The position numbers and the translations under genes were made by a program. The notes under the pieces were generated by a model. That model was given only the letters and a program-made list of their open reading frames with translations. It was not told the origin of the DNA and did no database searches. A DNA stretch of 64,000 bases from Candidula unifasciata (lineage: Eukaryota > Mollusca > Gastropoda > Stylommatophora > Geomitridae): positions 43,501 to 107,500 of the forward strand of contig CAJHNH020000848.1 in the NCBI GenBank assembly GCA_905116865.2, given 5' to 3'. The number at the start of each line of letters is the position of its first letter. Within the stretch, counting starts at the first letter, position 1. Below are positions 22,331 to 35,139 of this stretch, one piece after another.

Positions 22331-22749
22331 ACACCCGCATACCTAAGACAAAGATGAGTTCTATCATATCATTTCGTCATTTCCTGCAATAAGTACTATA
22401 TGGTTTCAGTTCAACTGTAACTGTTTTGGTCGTTTTCTGGATTTCCATTCACAACAGTAGAGCGGATTTCTCATTTTCATTTACTTTTCCAACTATGTGA
22501 CTACATTTACTAATTTTCGTTTATTTGGACATTATTGAAAAAAAAAAAAAAAAAAAAGACACAATACGAGATCATAAAAATAACGCTCTTATAAATTCCA
22601 TCCTAAAAGGAAAAGACAAAGAGGAAGGAAGAAAATGGCACATGTAAGTAATAATGTAGATGAGAACATAGCTATTTTGTTGTTGACTACAATTTTATCC
22701 AGTTGTGTAGTTGTCAAAAATGAGCCTTTAAGCAAATACTCGCAACACC

Positions 22750-23150
22750 TTATAGTCTTCTTCTTCGATTCTTATGTCAGAAAACATATCAGGAGGCAGG
22801 TAGCCTTTATGAAAGCTATCGTGCCGTCCATATCCTCTAGTGTACCATACAGTTTTGTCTTCATTGTTGTTGGAACAGGCCAGATTGCGTCTCTGTTGGC
22901 AGCATACAGTTGGCAGTGTTGGAGCACTTCCTCAGCATTTCCTGGTGCCACGCTACAGGCACAAGTCTCTGTGTTTCCTTTTTGCAGCGACAAGTAATTT
23001 ACTCCTATCTCTATCTCTCCGGCGGTAAACAATCATAACGCAACCCGAATATTATGATTAGGAAGAAAACAAGTGGGAACGCCTGCTTCTCCAAGTACGA
23101 GTCTGCGGTTACCCTGCCACCCACTGTCCACAACCTGTTAACATGTCACT
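22750..23150 (-). mobile_element. LINE ORF2 C-terminal zinc-knuckle fragment
   Basis: The - strand reads CACSVAPGNAEEVLQHCQLY and then AANRDAIWP, the C-x-C...H-x4-C-type knuckle ending many LINE ORF2 proteins. No RT remains attached. Together with 22.14-22.33 kb the order is wrong for a single copy, so these are two insertions or a rearrangement. Confidence 0.65.
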
Positions 23151-23159
23151 GAGAGAGCA

Positions 23160-24585
23160 TTGGGAAGAGGCGCTTTTGATATTTGTAATAACAATACTAA
23201 CTGTTAATATGCAATTATGCAAGGCTCAAGCCAACTGAGCCTCCTCGCCCCTAGAAAACTGCTAGCCATCTCAATGCCTTACGCTTTGTTTAACTGCACA
23301 GTAATAATAATAATTTATGTTATTAGTATCATTTTTATTATTATATGCTGATAAGATTTGGAACAATATAAAATGCATAAACAAATGCATTAAAAAAATG
23401 CCTATACATTCGTCAGGGACTACTCCCTAAAAACTGTTAAGGTTGGATTGCGGTGGGGGGGGGGGGGGGGGGCGGGCGCTCAGTCACTTAACACAGTTTT
23501 AAGTGGGGGCGGGAGACCTTTAACTGCCCGAGCTTCTAGGTATCTTATACTTTTATTTTTATTTTATAAATAATTATTATATGCACATATTAGCTGTTAG
23601 AGACTGCAGGGTCAAATTACATATTTTCTGAAACTGACTGACTGACTTTTTAACTCCCCCCCCCCCCCTCCCAGGACATTACACAGTGCGATAAACACCC
23701 GGTGACACAAAGGATCACTCGTGGACAGGTCACTAAAACTCCGTTCAACTGTTAGGTTATATTAGGGTCCGCGGCAACAGCCAGGGTGGGGCTTCAAAAA
23801 CATGAAAAATTGCATCCCACAAGGAGACGGCAAATGTTTTTTTCTGAAACCATATATTCCTCTCAGTATCATACTTCTCTCTAATCATTAGCTACGAAAC
23901 AATATTCTATGTAATTACCACAGCAACTAACCGACACTAATATCAGAATCGATATTCTGCTCACGACCAAGAACATCACCCAAGGATTGTCGGAACAAAA
24001 GAGCAAGTATGACAATTAAGCCGACTTTTGGCTGAAAATATCAAAGCTGCCTCCAACTTGTGATCGTTTGCCAAGAGTTACCAGGCTTTACTAACCGGCC
24101 TTATTGTTCTGCGCCCGGAGCTAATTCTGCAGAACTCGCGTCCGGCACGCGGCCAGACATCAGCCCTTGATGAATGGACTTCAGTTTTAATTGGCTTGTA
24201 TGGTGGCGAAACCTGGCCAGTTCAGACAGCAGAAAGCAAATGACTTTCGTACGTCGGCTGACCCTCTATAAGCTGGGAAGATGAAGTGAGTAATTATTGG
24301 ATCTGATAACATCACCGCCCTTGGTATTAATTCCCTTCCTGATTTTCCCCGACACATATCGTGTTGCATAGAGGAGAAAGCAGGATCACATTAGGGAAAC
24401 ATGAGAAAATGATTGCTCACAGGTTAAAAACTAAAAGTTAGAAAAAAAAAAAAACCTCGTCAAGATGATGAGACAATGATCTTGGATTCCTAAAACAGTA
24501 AGTTTGAACAGTTGTTCTAAACGATTTTAGTTCTTTCTAGTCAACCATGGCTGCCACAATTCTCGATTCCCACATATTTCATTCA
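23160..24585. other. Non-coding, with a G-run and a C-run
   Basis: No gene recognised. A G-run is at about 23454-23472 and a C-run at about 23656-23668. Confidence 0.6.
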
Positions 24586-24586
24586 T

Positions 24587-25447
24587 TCATTCAGTAGCAT
24601 GTCCCTCGCGGAACCTCGCTGCCATAACAACCCTCCGGAAAACCTTCCTATCATGAGCAAGATGTCCTGCGTCTGATACACCCATCTGGAGATCATCTGC
24701 CACATCCTGCACCCATCTTCTCCTTGGCCTTCCTCTTCCTCTCTTCCCAGGCATATACCCCTCCATTATTGTTCTCTCTAGACCTCCATGACGTTTCAAG
24801 TGACCAAAATATTTCAATTTTCTTTGTTTTATTGTCTTTACTAGCCAACCCTCTTCAATATTCAGCTCTTGAAGTATGGATGCATTTGTTCTTTTCTTTA
24901 CCCAAGATATTCTTAGAACCTGTCTGTAACATTTATATTCAAATGCATTTATGCGCTGTTCCGCTTGTTTAGTAAGTGTCCAGGTCTCACAGGCGTATGT
25001 TGCAATGGGAAAGATGCATGCTCTTAAAAATCTGACCTTTGTAATTCTATCTGTACAATTCCATAATTTATTCAGTTGTTTTAGTCTTTGAAGAGCAATT
25101 GATAGTCGCCGTTTAATTTCTTTCATTGTGTCACCATTGTTGGTAACCAGTGACCCAAGATATTCGAAATTTTCCACCACTTCCAATCTTTCCTCATTAA
25201 CATATATTTCCTTCTCCATGGCAGTTTTGTTTGTATGCATTATCTTTGTTTTTGCTGTGTTAAGAAATAAGTTATGATTTTCACTATTTCTTTGGAGTGA
25301 GGTTAATAAGTTTTCTAAACCATTTTGTGATGTTGATAGTAATACTGTATCATCAGCATAACGAATTTCTGGTATTTCATGACCACCGATGTTTATGACC
25401 ACATATTTAGCGATGGCAATTGTACCAAAGAGAACAAGACAAGACAT
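24587..25447 (-). pseudogene. RTE-like LINE reverse transcriptase, C-terminal half
   Basis: A continuous 286-codon - strand frame with no ATG of its own. It starts inside the RT domain and contains RYADDTVLLSTSQNGLENLL (intact catalytic YADD), ENFEYLGSLVTNNGDTMKEI, IATYACETWTLTKQAEQRI, and the RTE tail LKYFGHLKRHGGLERTIMEG followed by RGRGRPRRRWVQDVADDL. 5'-truncated, as RTE copies usually are; the surviving frame is undamaged, so it is young. It is related to the fragments at 3.66, 37.8 and 40.3 kb. Confidence 0.9.
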
Positions 25448-25469
25448 GATTTCACAAGAGGGGTGTTTA

Positions 25470-25900
25470 AGTCCAGTAAGAAGTGGAAGAGCAAAATCAA
25501 CATCGCAGTTAAGGCCAATATATACAAATCACAGCTGCTGGCTATCTACTCATATGGACGGTAGAGTCAGACTCTCACTGTAGAAATGGAAAGGAGAATT
25601 CAGGCTTTCGGACACAAATGTTGAATACGTTTGCTATTTAACTGTGTAAAACATAAAGCTAACAAAATGTACGAGACAAAGTAGACAGACACATCATTAA
25701 CCTCGGCTGGCAGCTGTGGAACGTGGCAAGCTAGCTTTGTTCGGACACGTGGCGAGACTTGATTTGATTGCAAAGACCATACTTTAGGGAACACTGGGGT
25801 ATGGGGGAGGGGAGTGTAAGAATAAGGGGGGAACTTCCCAGTCTGGACAGGGCTAAATTACTACATAATTGTCCAACAAGCGGAAGTCAGAGAAAGATGG
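25470..25900 (+). mobile_element. RTE-like LINE C-terminal fragment
   Basis: The + strand reads KANIYKSQLLAIYSYGR, then TLTVEMERRIQAFGHKC, then an AWFGHVAR-like segment near 25735-25755. The frames are broken. It abuts, in opposite orientation, the 5' end of the - strand LINE ending at 25447. Confidence 0.65.
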
Positions 25901-26224
25901 TGGGTTTTGTATGCTATTGCTTTCATCGATATACCTCCACGACATTTGTCCCGAGTGTTGTAATGTCTATTCTTAATTTAACATTTAACATTCAGTCAAC
26001 ACTGTCGTTCCGAAGTAACTATCACTATATGTAGGGCTGATGAAGGTATTCTAGCCACAACGCTCATTCTATGTTTTACCGAAAAGCTCACTAGCTCTAA
26101 TTCTCGTTGAGTTTTTTTTTTTTGTTATGTTACCAAACGAGGCTTGTGGGAAATATGTGCCTGTACATGAGCTGTATTAAACATGTTGCTCTCGTATACA
26201 GCATTAGGGTATTTGCTGTTAGTG

Positions 26225-26425
26225 TTTGTCGTCATCATAATCAAGTGCCTTGCCAGCTGGCGTAGGCTTTCTTGCGTCTCCACAGATCTAGGTCTTTGGT
26301 GTTCTGGATGAATTCTACTGATAATTTTTCTCCAAACCACTGTCTAAAGCCATCCACCATCATTTCTCTTGGTCTGCCTCTGTCTCGTCTTCCAGTGATC
26401 TTTCCAGTCGTCATGATATTTGTTG
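26225..26425 (-). mobile_element. LINE 3'-end fragment, same family as 11.1 kb
   Basis: Shares AAGTGCCTTGCCAGCT, TTGGTGTTCTGGAT and CACCATCATTTCTC landmarks with 11.14-11.27 kb, in the same order and strand. Confidence 0.65.
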
Positions 26426-26894
26426 TCAGATAATCAAATTCACGGCTGTTAAAACTACTCTATACAAATACAGCAAAATTGTGCTGTTAGAGGTTTAACC
26501 TGATAATTATACATAAATATTTTGCGTTGTCGTTATAATAATAATCATCATCCAATGGCAACTAACCGGCGAGCATGCTTTTCCTGAACGAATCACCCAA
26601 CAACGACACATGCAATACATTTTTTGTTGTGTGGGAACTGGGAACAGCATGTTTAACAAGCATGTCTGTGTGACACAACTGAGCATACACAACAGTGGTA
26701 CACAGGTGGTAACTGAGAGTGTAGTGATGTCAAATGATAAACATTGAGGCTTGAAGTAAGGCAACTGGCTACTTTTATCTATCAAGCGCTTGACAGAAAG
26801 CAGATTACCGAAACATTCTGTTGAAGCTGCAGAGATGTGTTTATTTAGACGAATGATCAGAACGCCAATGACCGCTAATAATTGTAACCACGGT

Positions 26895-27310
26895 GTCTGC
26901 AGACTATAAGCTATGAAGAGAAATAGCTACCCGAATCAGAAGGAGAGGCTTCAGGCCTCAGAAATGAGATATCTGAGAAAGGTGGTCCAAGTGACGAAAA
27001 GGGACAAAGTCCGAAACCAGATAAGACGACAAGATCTTGATACCCAGTACTTACAAACCCAAGTGGATCAGTCACAGTTACGATGGCTTGGACATGTATA
27101 CAGAATGGGAGAAAATCGGCCACCATAGCAGGCATGGGAGGCAAAGAACTAGGGAACCAAACCTCCAGGACGACCCAGGGTGCGCTGGGAAGACAACATC
27201 TGACAGTCCCTAACAACTGACAGAGGACTGTAATGGAACAAAGCCAGAAAGAAAACTACTGATAGAGATGACTGACGGTAGAAGAGAAGCGACTAAGTAA
27301 GTAAAAGTAA
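26895..27310 (+). mobile_element. LINE C-terminal fragment
   Basis: The + strand reads ASEMRYLRKVVQVTKRDKVR, then LRWLGHVYRMGENRPP, then a PPGRPRVRWEDNI-like stretch. This is the standard RTE/Jockey-type RT C-terminus, with several stops. Confidence 0.75.
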
Positions 27311-27544
27311 GTATCAGAAGGAGACGCTCTATCTTCTTTGGTAACGTAGTAAACAAAAATGTTAAGAGGGAAAACAGACTACGTAATAACAATAGGTTAA
27401 AAAGGGAGAACAATAAAGCAGATGATGGGTAGCTTGATATCATGGTGTGAAGGATCATCTGTGTCATAAATGAGTGAAAGTATACTAGACACACAGTTGT
27501 GGAAACACATGCCAAGCAGCGCCCTATGGCATGGATGTTTCTTA

Positions 27545-27850
27545 TTCTTTTTCTTAGCGTTCACCGGCTGTCAACTCCGGCGGATGTTTCTGGTTTTATC
27601 CTCACCTCTGTTTTTTGGTCTTGTTTAGGAGCTTGAGCTTTGCTGGCACATCAGTTTTACATATGTTGCTTTTTCAAATGTAAGCTGCTGGTTCATCGAG
27701 CTCAGGTAGATTCACTCCGACTTCGAAGGAAACACCTAATTAGTCGCCTTTTTCCGACATGCTTGGGGGGGGGGGGGCGGCGGGGGGGGGGGGGGGTTAG
27801 GGGGAGGGGGTTGTCTATTATTTTTCTCTGTCCTCCCAAAATGGCGCTCC
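27545..27850 (+). mobile_element. Family-B dispersed repeat, interrupted by G-runs
   Basis: Same landmarks and order as 15.87-16.19 kb (GCGTTCACCGGCTGTCAACT, CATCAGTTTTACATAT, ATTCACTCCGACTTCGAAGG, TAATTAGTCGCC). G-rich tracts at 27765-27810 replace the downstream part. Confidence 0.6.
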
Positions 27851-27893
27851 ACAGGAGAACATAACATAGACTATTAGAAGCTAACATACTAAC

Positions 27894-28400
27894 TAGACCT
27901 GTACCGAACATTTGCTTCGTGTTCGCTTTGGTGCCGAATAGTGGACCTAATAAGTATTCGGTATTCTGCCGAATACTTGCAGTTGGGCCAAATAAGAATA
28001 GTGGTTACCTCACACCCGCTTCTGCATTCACTGCCTAAATGCTGACACCGTGGAACGAATGATTTTGTGAAAGCTAATGCAGCTGTCATGCATTAACTAA
28101 GCTGTCAGTGATAATTTACAGGCTTATTTACTTGTTATAATAATTATCATACTTTCATTCCTAGTTTTTAGTTACCACAGACTGACTAAAGGATGCAAAA
28201 CATAAAAAAAATTTTTTTTAATTTTTATTATTCTGTAGTACATTTTGTAAAGTAAAAGTTCAGCGTACATTCGACATTATGAATGTTTTTTAGATTTATT
28301 TTATACACTATTGACTATTTGTATTCGCATTCGGCCGAATAGTTAGCCCCGTTTTTCGTATTTGGCCGAATAGTGAAAATCACCTATTCGGTCCAGCTCA
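27894..28400. mobile_element. hAT-like non-autonomous DNA transposon (about 507 bp)
   Basis: The left end AGACCTGTACCGAACATTTG and the right end, read in reverse, GAGCTGGACCGAATAGGTG form imperfect terminal inverted repeats. Subterminal blocks rich in TATTCGG/CCGAATA flank both sides, and there is no transposase. The left 120 bases recur at 62.35-62.46 kb. hAT elements typically begin CAGGGCTG-like and make 8-bp duplications. I cannot define a clean duplication here. Confidence 0.6.
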
Positions 28401-28439
28401 AATACTGACAGAGAATACTGCATTTCCCACAACGGATTC

Positions 28440-28700
28440 CCCCGGAGTTAAGATCCAGTCAATGCTCTTCACCGGTGACATCTGAAGTGAAGCATGCCAC
28501 TCTGTACGATACTTGCCTGTCCTTACCTTCCTCGGATTGCTTTCTGAGTCAGTTACAATCATGATGTGTGTATGGTGTCGAGCTCTTTAGCCAGCGGGAA
28601 GCTGCAGTGATTGCCTCCATCTATATTCTTTTGCTGGATGTTGTGGTATCATATGCTAGGCTCTCCTATCACCAAACATCGACCATTCGTTGTTGCAAAG
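28440..28700 (-). mobile_element. LINE RNase H fragment
   Basis: With broken frames the - strand reads an EMEAITAAFRWL-like stretch and then a HIMIVTDSES-like stretch. These are RNase H landmarks shared with the better preserved copies at 30.1 and 54.4 kb. Confidence 0.55.
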
Positions 28701-28759
28701 AACCCTTAGGCACATCGTTTGCCTCTTGACACTGAAGCATCTGTATAAATAATCATATC

Positions 28760-29240
28760 ACCCTAGCGAGCATTATTTATTGCACATTGATCACTTAAAA
28801 AAAAATCATCTTCATCGCACATCGGGCAAAACCATAAGTGCTCCAATCTACCCCTGAGTATGTCTCCAAGTGTTTTTAGGCCATTCTGTTTTAGTTGATG
28901 TAAAGAAAGGTAGTCTTCCTGTTTTGTTGCTTCAATTGTTACATGCAGTCTGTTCCGTTTAAAAATCATTTTCGTCGAAACTGAAAGCCTCATAGCGTTT
29001 AGTCTCTCATACGGTATTGAGGGTGTCTCTACTGTCCATAGATCGTGCAATCCTGATAACCCCATTGCCAGCCAGAGCGTCTGTCCTCTCATTGCCTTTC
29101 ACACCAGCATCAACAAGGAAAAAAAAATTAATGTGATTTTGCTCAACGCTGTGTGCTGTATCAGATAGAGCCACTGTTTCCGTATGTATCCGTCCTTGAT
29201 CTTTTCTAGTATGCTCATCGAGTTGCTAAGCAAGCATGCA
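28760..29240 (-). mobile_element. LINE RNase H end and C-terminus
   Basis: The - strand reads a KGNERTDALA-like RNase H end, then LHDLWTVETPSIPYERLNAM, then RLEHLWFCPMCDEDDFFLSD. A parallel copy of the same segment lies at 39.18-39.56 kb, same strand. Confidence 0.65.
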
Positions 29241-29789
29241 CACATGCGAGCGAACATTATCAAAATGTAACTGCTGAACTTTCATCTGCGTTGCACCTGT
29301 TAGCCGTTGAATCACATTTAAATAATAAATGGTTTGCTCTAAAAGATTAAATGCAATATAACATGAGATATGATGAGTTATAGTGACAATTAGAGCCCAG
29401 TGTTTTGGTGGTGGGCCAAACAGCGTAAATAAAGTTATATAAATGAGGAGACATCAACGCACTGTGAGTCACTTACTGCTGAATGGGTTAATGCTCGTTT
29501 TGTTTTAAAAATTGTCCTTAATTCAACATAACTTGTTATATTTCTATCTAAATGAAGCCTAAGAATAATAACAATAGCAACGTTTACAGGAATAAAAATA
29601 ATAATCATCCTTTTTGAGTGCTCATTTGAAACCCATTCCTGCCGCATGGGGAGTAATTGTGTGCGTTAAAGAGGATCATGTCGTAGCCATGTAATAAGTA
29701 CAGACCAATGAATGAAAAGGGAACGCGCATATCGTTCTATGATACATAGGTTCTGTTTCTGGCCTTGGAAAAAAATGGCAGCAAGCAAA

Positions 29790-31015
29790 GAGTTCTATTT
29801 CCTATGGCACCAGTAACTCTTTAATTGTATATTTGTCTCTCCCTTCCCTTGAGTGTTGAGCGTCGGCTAGATCCCCTAGTAACTCCTCGACGTGACATTT
29901 ATCCTCAGACCGTCATGAAATATCAGTGCCTCCACACTGTTCACTGGCTCCCAAAGAGTCCTTACAACATCTAGCTTGTCATACATCAATTCACGACCAA
30001 GTGGTGCATAATCAGCTAGTCTATCTAGCTGTTCATTTTCCAAAACACTGGCATAAACCTGGAGAAAATATCCAAAGGACGCTAACCATCTGGGACCTCT
30101 GAAGTGATGTTTGACTCTGAACGTAGCATGCCTATCTCCGCCCTTCTCAACGTGATCTGTGAATCAGTTACAATGACGGCATGTTTGTACAGCTGATTCT
30201 GAGGCCAGTGGAAGGCAGCAGTTGCTGCCTCTACCTCCATTCTTAAACTAGACTTTGTGGTATCATATGCCAGTCTTTGTTCCACTAAGCGACACCCATT
30301 TACATTTGCTGTGAACTCTCATGCACTTCGTCTGCCCCTAAATACAGAGCCATATGTACACATAATTACATCACCTGCAATGAAATTGTCATGAATAATG
30401 TGTTAAACTTCTGATTCTGCAGCACCAGCTTGCCAGTCCCTGTACTCAAGCCCCAAAGTGATTAGAACCCTACAGAAGTCTTAAACGTGTTCGGGCACTT
30501 TGATTAACACCTCGCACATATTGATCAGGCCTGTACACATATCTAATTGAGTCCTCAGCTTGTGCCATTCAAGACCTTTCTCTTTTGAGTCAATGACTCC
30601 TAGCTCTACCAAGGGCTTCATGCAGAAGGTGCCTCTTGTCCGCATCTACTCTGAGATATGACTTTGCTTGCAGAAATTGGAGCCTATCTGCAGCTGTATG
30701 CAGTGCAAGTATATATCGCATACATACTACCGGGGTATCTCTTGTACATCCTAGAATTACCCTCATGGCTTCATTCTATATGTGCTAAAGTTTCATCAGC
30801 TGACTTTGATTTGGTAAGCATTCCAATACATAATCAGTCACCGAAACATGCTGAATCGTTGTGAACAGCATTCTTTGTTCTATGTCGATTGCTGCCAAAA
30901 TCTTGAGAGCATGGAGTCTTTTTGGCATTTCCCTGCAACTGCCTCCACATTATCCCTAAAGGAAGGCTTTGATCGAAAATGATACCTAGGTACCTCAGTT
31001 TGCTTTATCTTTCCA
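29790..31015 (-). mobile_element. I-group-like LINE fragment: RT thumb plus RNase H
   Basis: From high to low coordinates the - strand reads KYLGIIFDQSLPFRDNVEAV (RT thumb), NEAMRVILGCTRDTPVV, an LEWHKLRTQLDM-like stretch, then RNase H with SSLRMEVEAATAAFHWPQNQ and HAVIVTDSQITLRRAEIGML (30082-30285). The C-terminal tail (LTLNTQGKGE-like, near 29850) matches tails at 43.3, 45.2 and 54.1 kb. RNase H fused downstream of RT is typical of I-type LINEs. There are multiple stops and frameshifts. Confidence 0.75.
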
Positions 31016-31031
31016 TGTTACTGTTTTATAC

Positions 31032-31034
<3 letters not shown>

Positions 31035-31097
<63 letters not shown>

Positions 31098-31137
31098 GAA
31101 GTGACAAAAAAAAAAAAAAAAAAACAACAACAACAAC
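31035..31137. repeat. (TAA)n tract followed by A-run and (CAA)n
   Basis: About 20 TAA units, then A(20) and CAA repeats. It lies at the 5' side of the reverse-oriented LINE and could be the tail of a + strand insertion. Confidence 0.9.
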
Positions 31138-31439
31138 AATACCTCTTAAACTCAGTACCACCTCCTGCTTGTTTCAGAGGTCCATATTTTAAAGTAGAAA
31201 TTAATAGACCCACAGACAATAACAAGCATGTCGTAACGGCAGCTAATTGAGGACCTGCCAAATTCTGACGTACTGAGCCGTTTTGAAGTTTAAGGTTTGA
31301 ACAACGGATTAATATCATGACCCACAAGGAGTAACCCATAAGTGCTGCATTCTTCTTTTAATTCGTGAGAGTCCGAAGAAGCTCAGCACAATGCACAGGC
31401 TCTGTAGCACCGACTAGGATCCTAAAATACTTTATGTAG

Positions 31440-31720
31440 ATTTTTCAATCCAAATTTTGCCTGGGCAGCGCCGTGAGACTACTTTTTTGGACTTCCAACT
31501 GCCAATGGATTTTTTACGTGCTCAGCAATGCACACAGGCGTCTGATCTCACTACCCAGACACAAGGGCGAGTTTCTAGAAGTCCAAATCTACGTAAAAAG
31601 AATCCCAGCCCTTACCAGGGATTGAACCCGGAACCTTTAGCACTCGAGACGGACACCATGCCTCGAGACCACACAGCCCGTATTGCAACAGACAAAATAC
31701 TGACTAAACTGGTGCACCAA
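31440..31720 (-). mobile_element. tRNA-derived SINE, family D
   Basis: The - strand has a B box (GGGTTCAATCCCTGG) after a tRNA-like head (GTCCGTCTCGAGTGCTAAAG), then a body with 'GATTCTTTTTACGTAGATTT'. No protein signal; the 90-codon ORF is spurious. Confidence 0.65.
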
Positions 31721-31884
31721 TCCAGGTGAACCGCTGTCGAAGCATAGACTATATTCTCTAGCAAACCATTTCCATGGGTCAACTGGGACAGTTCTAACAG
31801 TTCTTCGTAAGAATCCGTAATACTGCAGTGTGATCACAGCAGGTAACATAAATGCTGACGGTAAAAATTATTTTAAAACCACAC

Positions 31885-32075
31885 CATGTCTGGGAGCCGC
31901 TGTTGTGTAGTAGCTGTTCGATCAGAAGGTCGTGAGTTGAAATCAGGACAAAGCAAAGATGTTTAAAAAAAAAAAGAATCCACCTCGATGCAGTTTATCA
32001 CGTCACCTGAGACCCATCCAAATGATAGAGGACAGCACACCTCGACGACATTCCTATCCCCCTCTCCCAAACTTT
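31885..32075 (+). mobile_element. tRNA-derived SINE, family C (partial)
   Basis: Head with TGTGTAGTAGCTGTTCGATC, AGAAGGTCGTGAGTTGAAAT in B-box position, an A-run, then a body resembling 54.72 kb. Confidence 0.6.
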
Positions 32076-32299
32076 TCTTTTCTTTCTAAAGAGCATCAGC
32101 AGGCCCTATTTAATTATGCATACAAATTATATTTAAAAGTATTTTGTTCATTTTTGTAAAACATTTCCTGTTGAGATAAATATATTTAGATTTTTATCTA
32201 CTATTCTGCACAATTTTTTTTTTTTAGTATGCTCCTAAAATAGGACTTAACATCTCGAATCCCCTCTTGAAAATATAGATGGTTGCTAGATTTTGTGTG

Positions 32300-32390
32300 T
32301 GTTGCATCTACCTCAATGCGGATTCGAACTTAACACCTTCGGGCCGGCGCGCAAGATTCACTCTACAGCGCTATCGCGACTCCCGCAAAG
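32300..32390 (-). mobile_element. tRNA-like SINE head fragment
   Basis: The - strand has an AAGTTCGAATCCGC B box and a GTCGCGATAGCGCTGTAGAG head; the body is lost. Confidence 0.5.
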
Positions 32391-32399
32391 TCATGTAAT

Positions 32400-34560
32400 G
32401 AACTTTTATGGTGATGCATGACATACAAAGCGACAAGGGAAAATCTCTTGCAAACGCTGACTCACGGAATCTCCTAAACACTGGAACAATAACATACTCT
32501 CTGACTCATTTGGTAGTCATCGCAATATGGGATCAAAAAGTGTTTTCTTTTTGTTTTCATAGTCAGATTTGCTGGAAAGAGACGTCTGCAAGAAGCGATT
32601 ACATCATGAGGTTTCGCTCAGTTTACGAACAGCATAAAGACTTGGGGCATGATTCATTGCTCGTTGTGTGGAGTTTGATTTCTCACCGCCTTATTTGACG
32701 ACTCGGGTTTTTTAAGGTAATGAGTCATCACAATTAGGCAAATAACAGCTGATTCCATGTGTTCACGTTTAGATTCTTTGTCATTTCCTACCCGTGAACC
32801 ATGATTTTTATTGTTTGTTACACTCTTCCTAATGTAAAATGACTGTTTGTTATGTGTATAGTTTAAGTCTATCCTATTCTCTTGCCATAAATATGTATAA
32901 TGAATTGCATCCATATTTGGAGGAGTTGTACACTTATTAAGTAATTATATTGCAAATACACTTAAAAGCTTTATTTTGAGAAATGTGTACTGTATTAATG
33001 TATTGATGCCCAATAAACTGCAGTAGTTAGGGCGTATAGATAAAGTAAAAGTTCACAGACAAAATACGTACAGCCCATGGCAATGACGAGTGTAGCAGGA
33101 CAGGCCTGTGTTTAGAAAAGTCTTCCACAATCATGGCATGGGATTTTTCGACAGTTGTGTCCATCCTTTGGGTTTAGTGAGTTTCTTTAGAGACATCTAG
33201 CACTCATTACTTCTTAATTATTTCTTCCCTTATTCTCATTCCCTTTCTGATTTGCTCCCACTACACAGCTCGATCCATGGCATTTTGTTTCCTCGAATCT
33301 ACCTCAATACGTGTATCATTCATGCCCTGCGTGCACGAATTTTTATATCGTAGTAGAGGCCAGCCTTGACATCTGTTACTCATCTGTAATTTACCATAGA
33401 TGATGTTTCTTAGGGACTACGATCCTTAATTCTACAGGTGTGATACATTAACCCGAACCTTTGGGGACTGGGCATTGAAAAATGTCGTAATACCTCTTCT
33501 TCTTCTTCTTCTTTCGTTTGCTTGAAATAGATTATCTATATCTGCAATGTTGTCTCTAGTATGAGCGTCACTGTCGTTTGTTATTCACTGAGCGACCCGT
33601 AAAGTTTGACTTGCACCGAGGTTTTTCTTGGCCAAAAGTTTTGTCTTGATATTTTTATTTGGGACAGTCTAGGAGGACACGATCTGTTGTCTCAGATGCC
33701 AGTCCACTTGTGTACATGGCTGATCCGCAGATTTTAAATGTTGTATACATGTGGTTACGAAGTTAATTTTGTCCCGTTCTAAGGTGTGGAATAATAACTT
33801 GCTCTGATCTTTCCATGAAATGGTAATCATCTTGTGCCGGTTTTGGTTGTTTTCTGATTGATTTGATTAGTCTCTTCTTTTGTTGACAAGAGACTATTAC
33901 TTGCTGGTAATACTTGCTCAGGGTTTGTGATCTTGTAGTGCGCCTTAATGCTAAGGATCAATTGAAACCAGCTCTTCACCATCAACGCAAACTGCAGATT
34001 TATACGTAATACCTTGCACCATAACCGTGTCTACGTTTTGCAGATTGTAAGTCTGAATTCACAGCATGCATGCGCAAATGCAGATGGTAAATATTGCGGC
34101 TCTTAAGGTCAATGGGTGGCATTTGCTGCATTATCTGCAAATAACAGCTCTCGAATAAGTGTCTTCCTTATCCTGGTTTTGGCATTCAGTCTGCGAGCAT
34201 TGTCAAGACTGCTATTAGATCAGGAATGGATGCACATACCACCCTCTTGATCGCAAAAGTTATATTTCAAGTGTGAAAAGTATTTTCCAAAGAATGTAAG
34301 ACCAAGGAATTTTACCTTTCATACCTGCATGGAACAACTCAGTAATGCCCAGCAGGGTATGTGAACACCGAATCTTCTTAGGCGTGACGAATACAAGCAG
34401 GAAAACAGTGGATATTAGATTTAGGCAGACCTATAAACAAGATGGCCGTGGAGATAGTCAGGCAGACCTACAAACAAGAAGACCATGGAGATAGTCTGTC
34501 CCGACGCACTCAGATACGTTCAGATGCTCCTAGTACTACAGGACCAAAGAGGCAGAAGTA
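32400..34560. other. No confident feature; possible old LINE pieces
   Basis: No host gene recognised. 34400-34560 shares 'CAGACCTACAAACA' and flanking text with the LINE tails at 51.6 and 61.9 kb. The rest (32.7-34.3 kb) has only short ORFs and no recognisable motif. Confidence 0.45.
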
Positions 34561-35139
34561 GATTTGAGAATAAAGATAACTAACTTTATGAAATGATATC
34601 ATAATGGGGTCACATACGAAAAGATACAATTTAATATAACATAAATTACAGGAGCCGTGCAATTACACAAAGTACAAATGCAGATGTACACACAACATAG
34701 CGTTATTAATATTAAAAAAGAGCTAGTTTTTTTTTTTTTAAATAAATCAAACATACAGCACATTAAAACATAGAACGGACAGTTTCATCTTTGTACAATA
34801 TTAGTGTTAAATTATTAACGCCAAATAAATTTATTAGTATTTCCATGTAAGCTTGCTGAAGACTACTGTCGAAAACAGTCACTTTCTTTCGGTAGCAAGG
34901 AAGATGTATTGATTCATATTCTGTTAACTCCCTGGCTGGCAGATGCACACTTTATCAAGAACAGCGTTTGGATACATCTGGAGCTGGTACCCGAATGAAC
35001 GCCTGTTGTTGACCATTGTGGAAAACTGATAGTCACTGAGCTGATATCTTAGTCACTGATGACACTGGTTCAATGTTCTGGTTCAAAAAGCTCTAAAACT
35101 CTTTAGTGCACTGTAAGTAAGAAGAAACTCCACAGGAGA

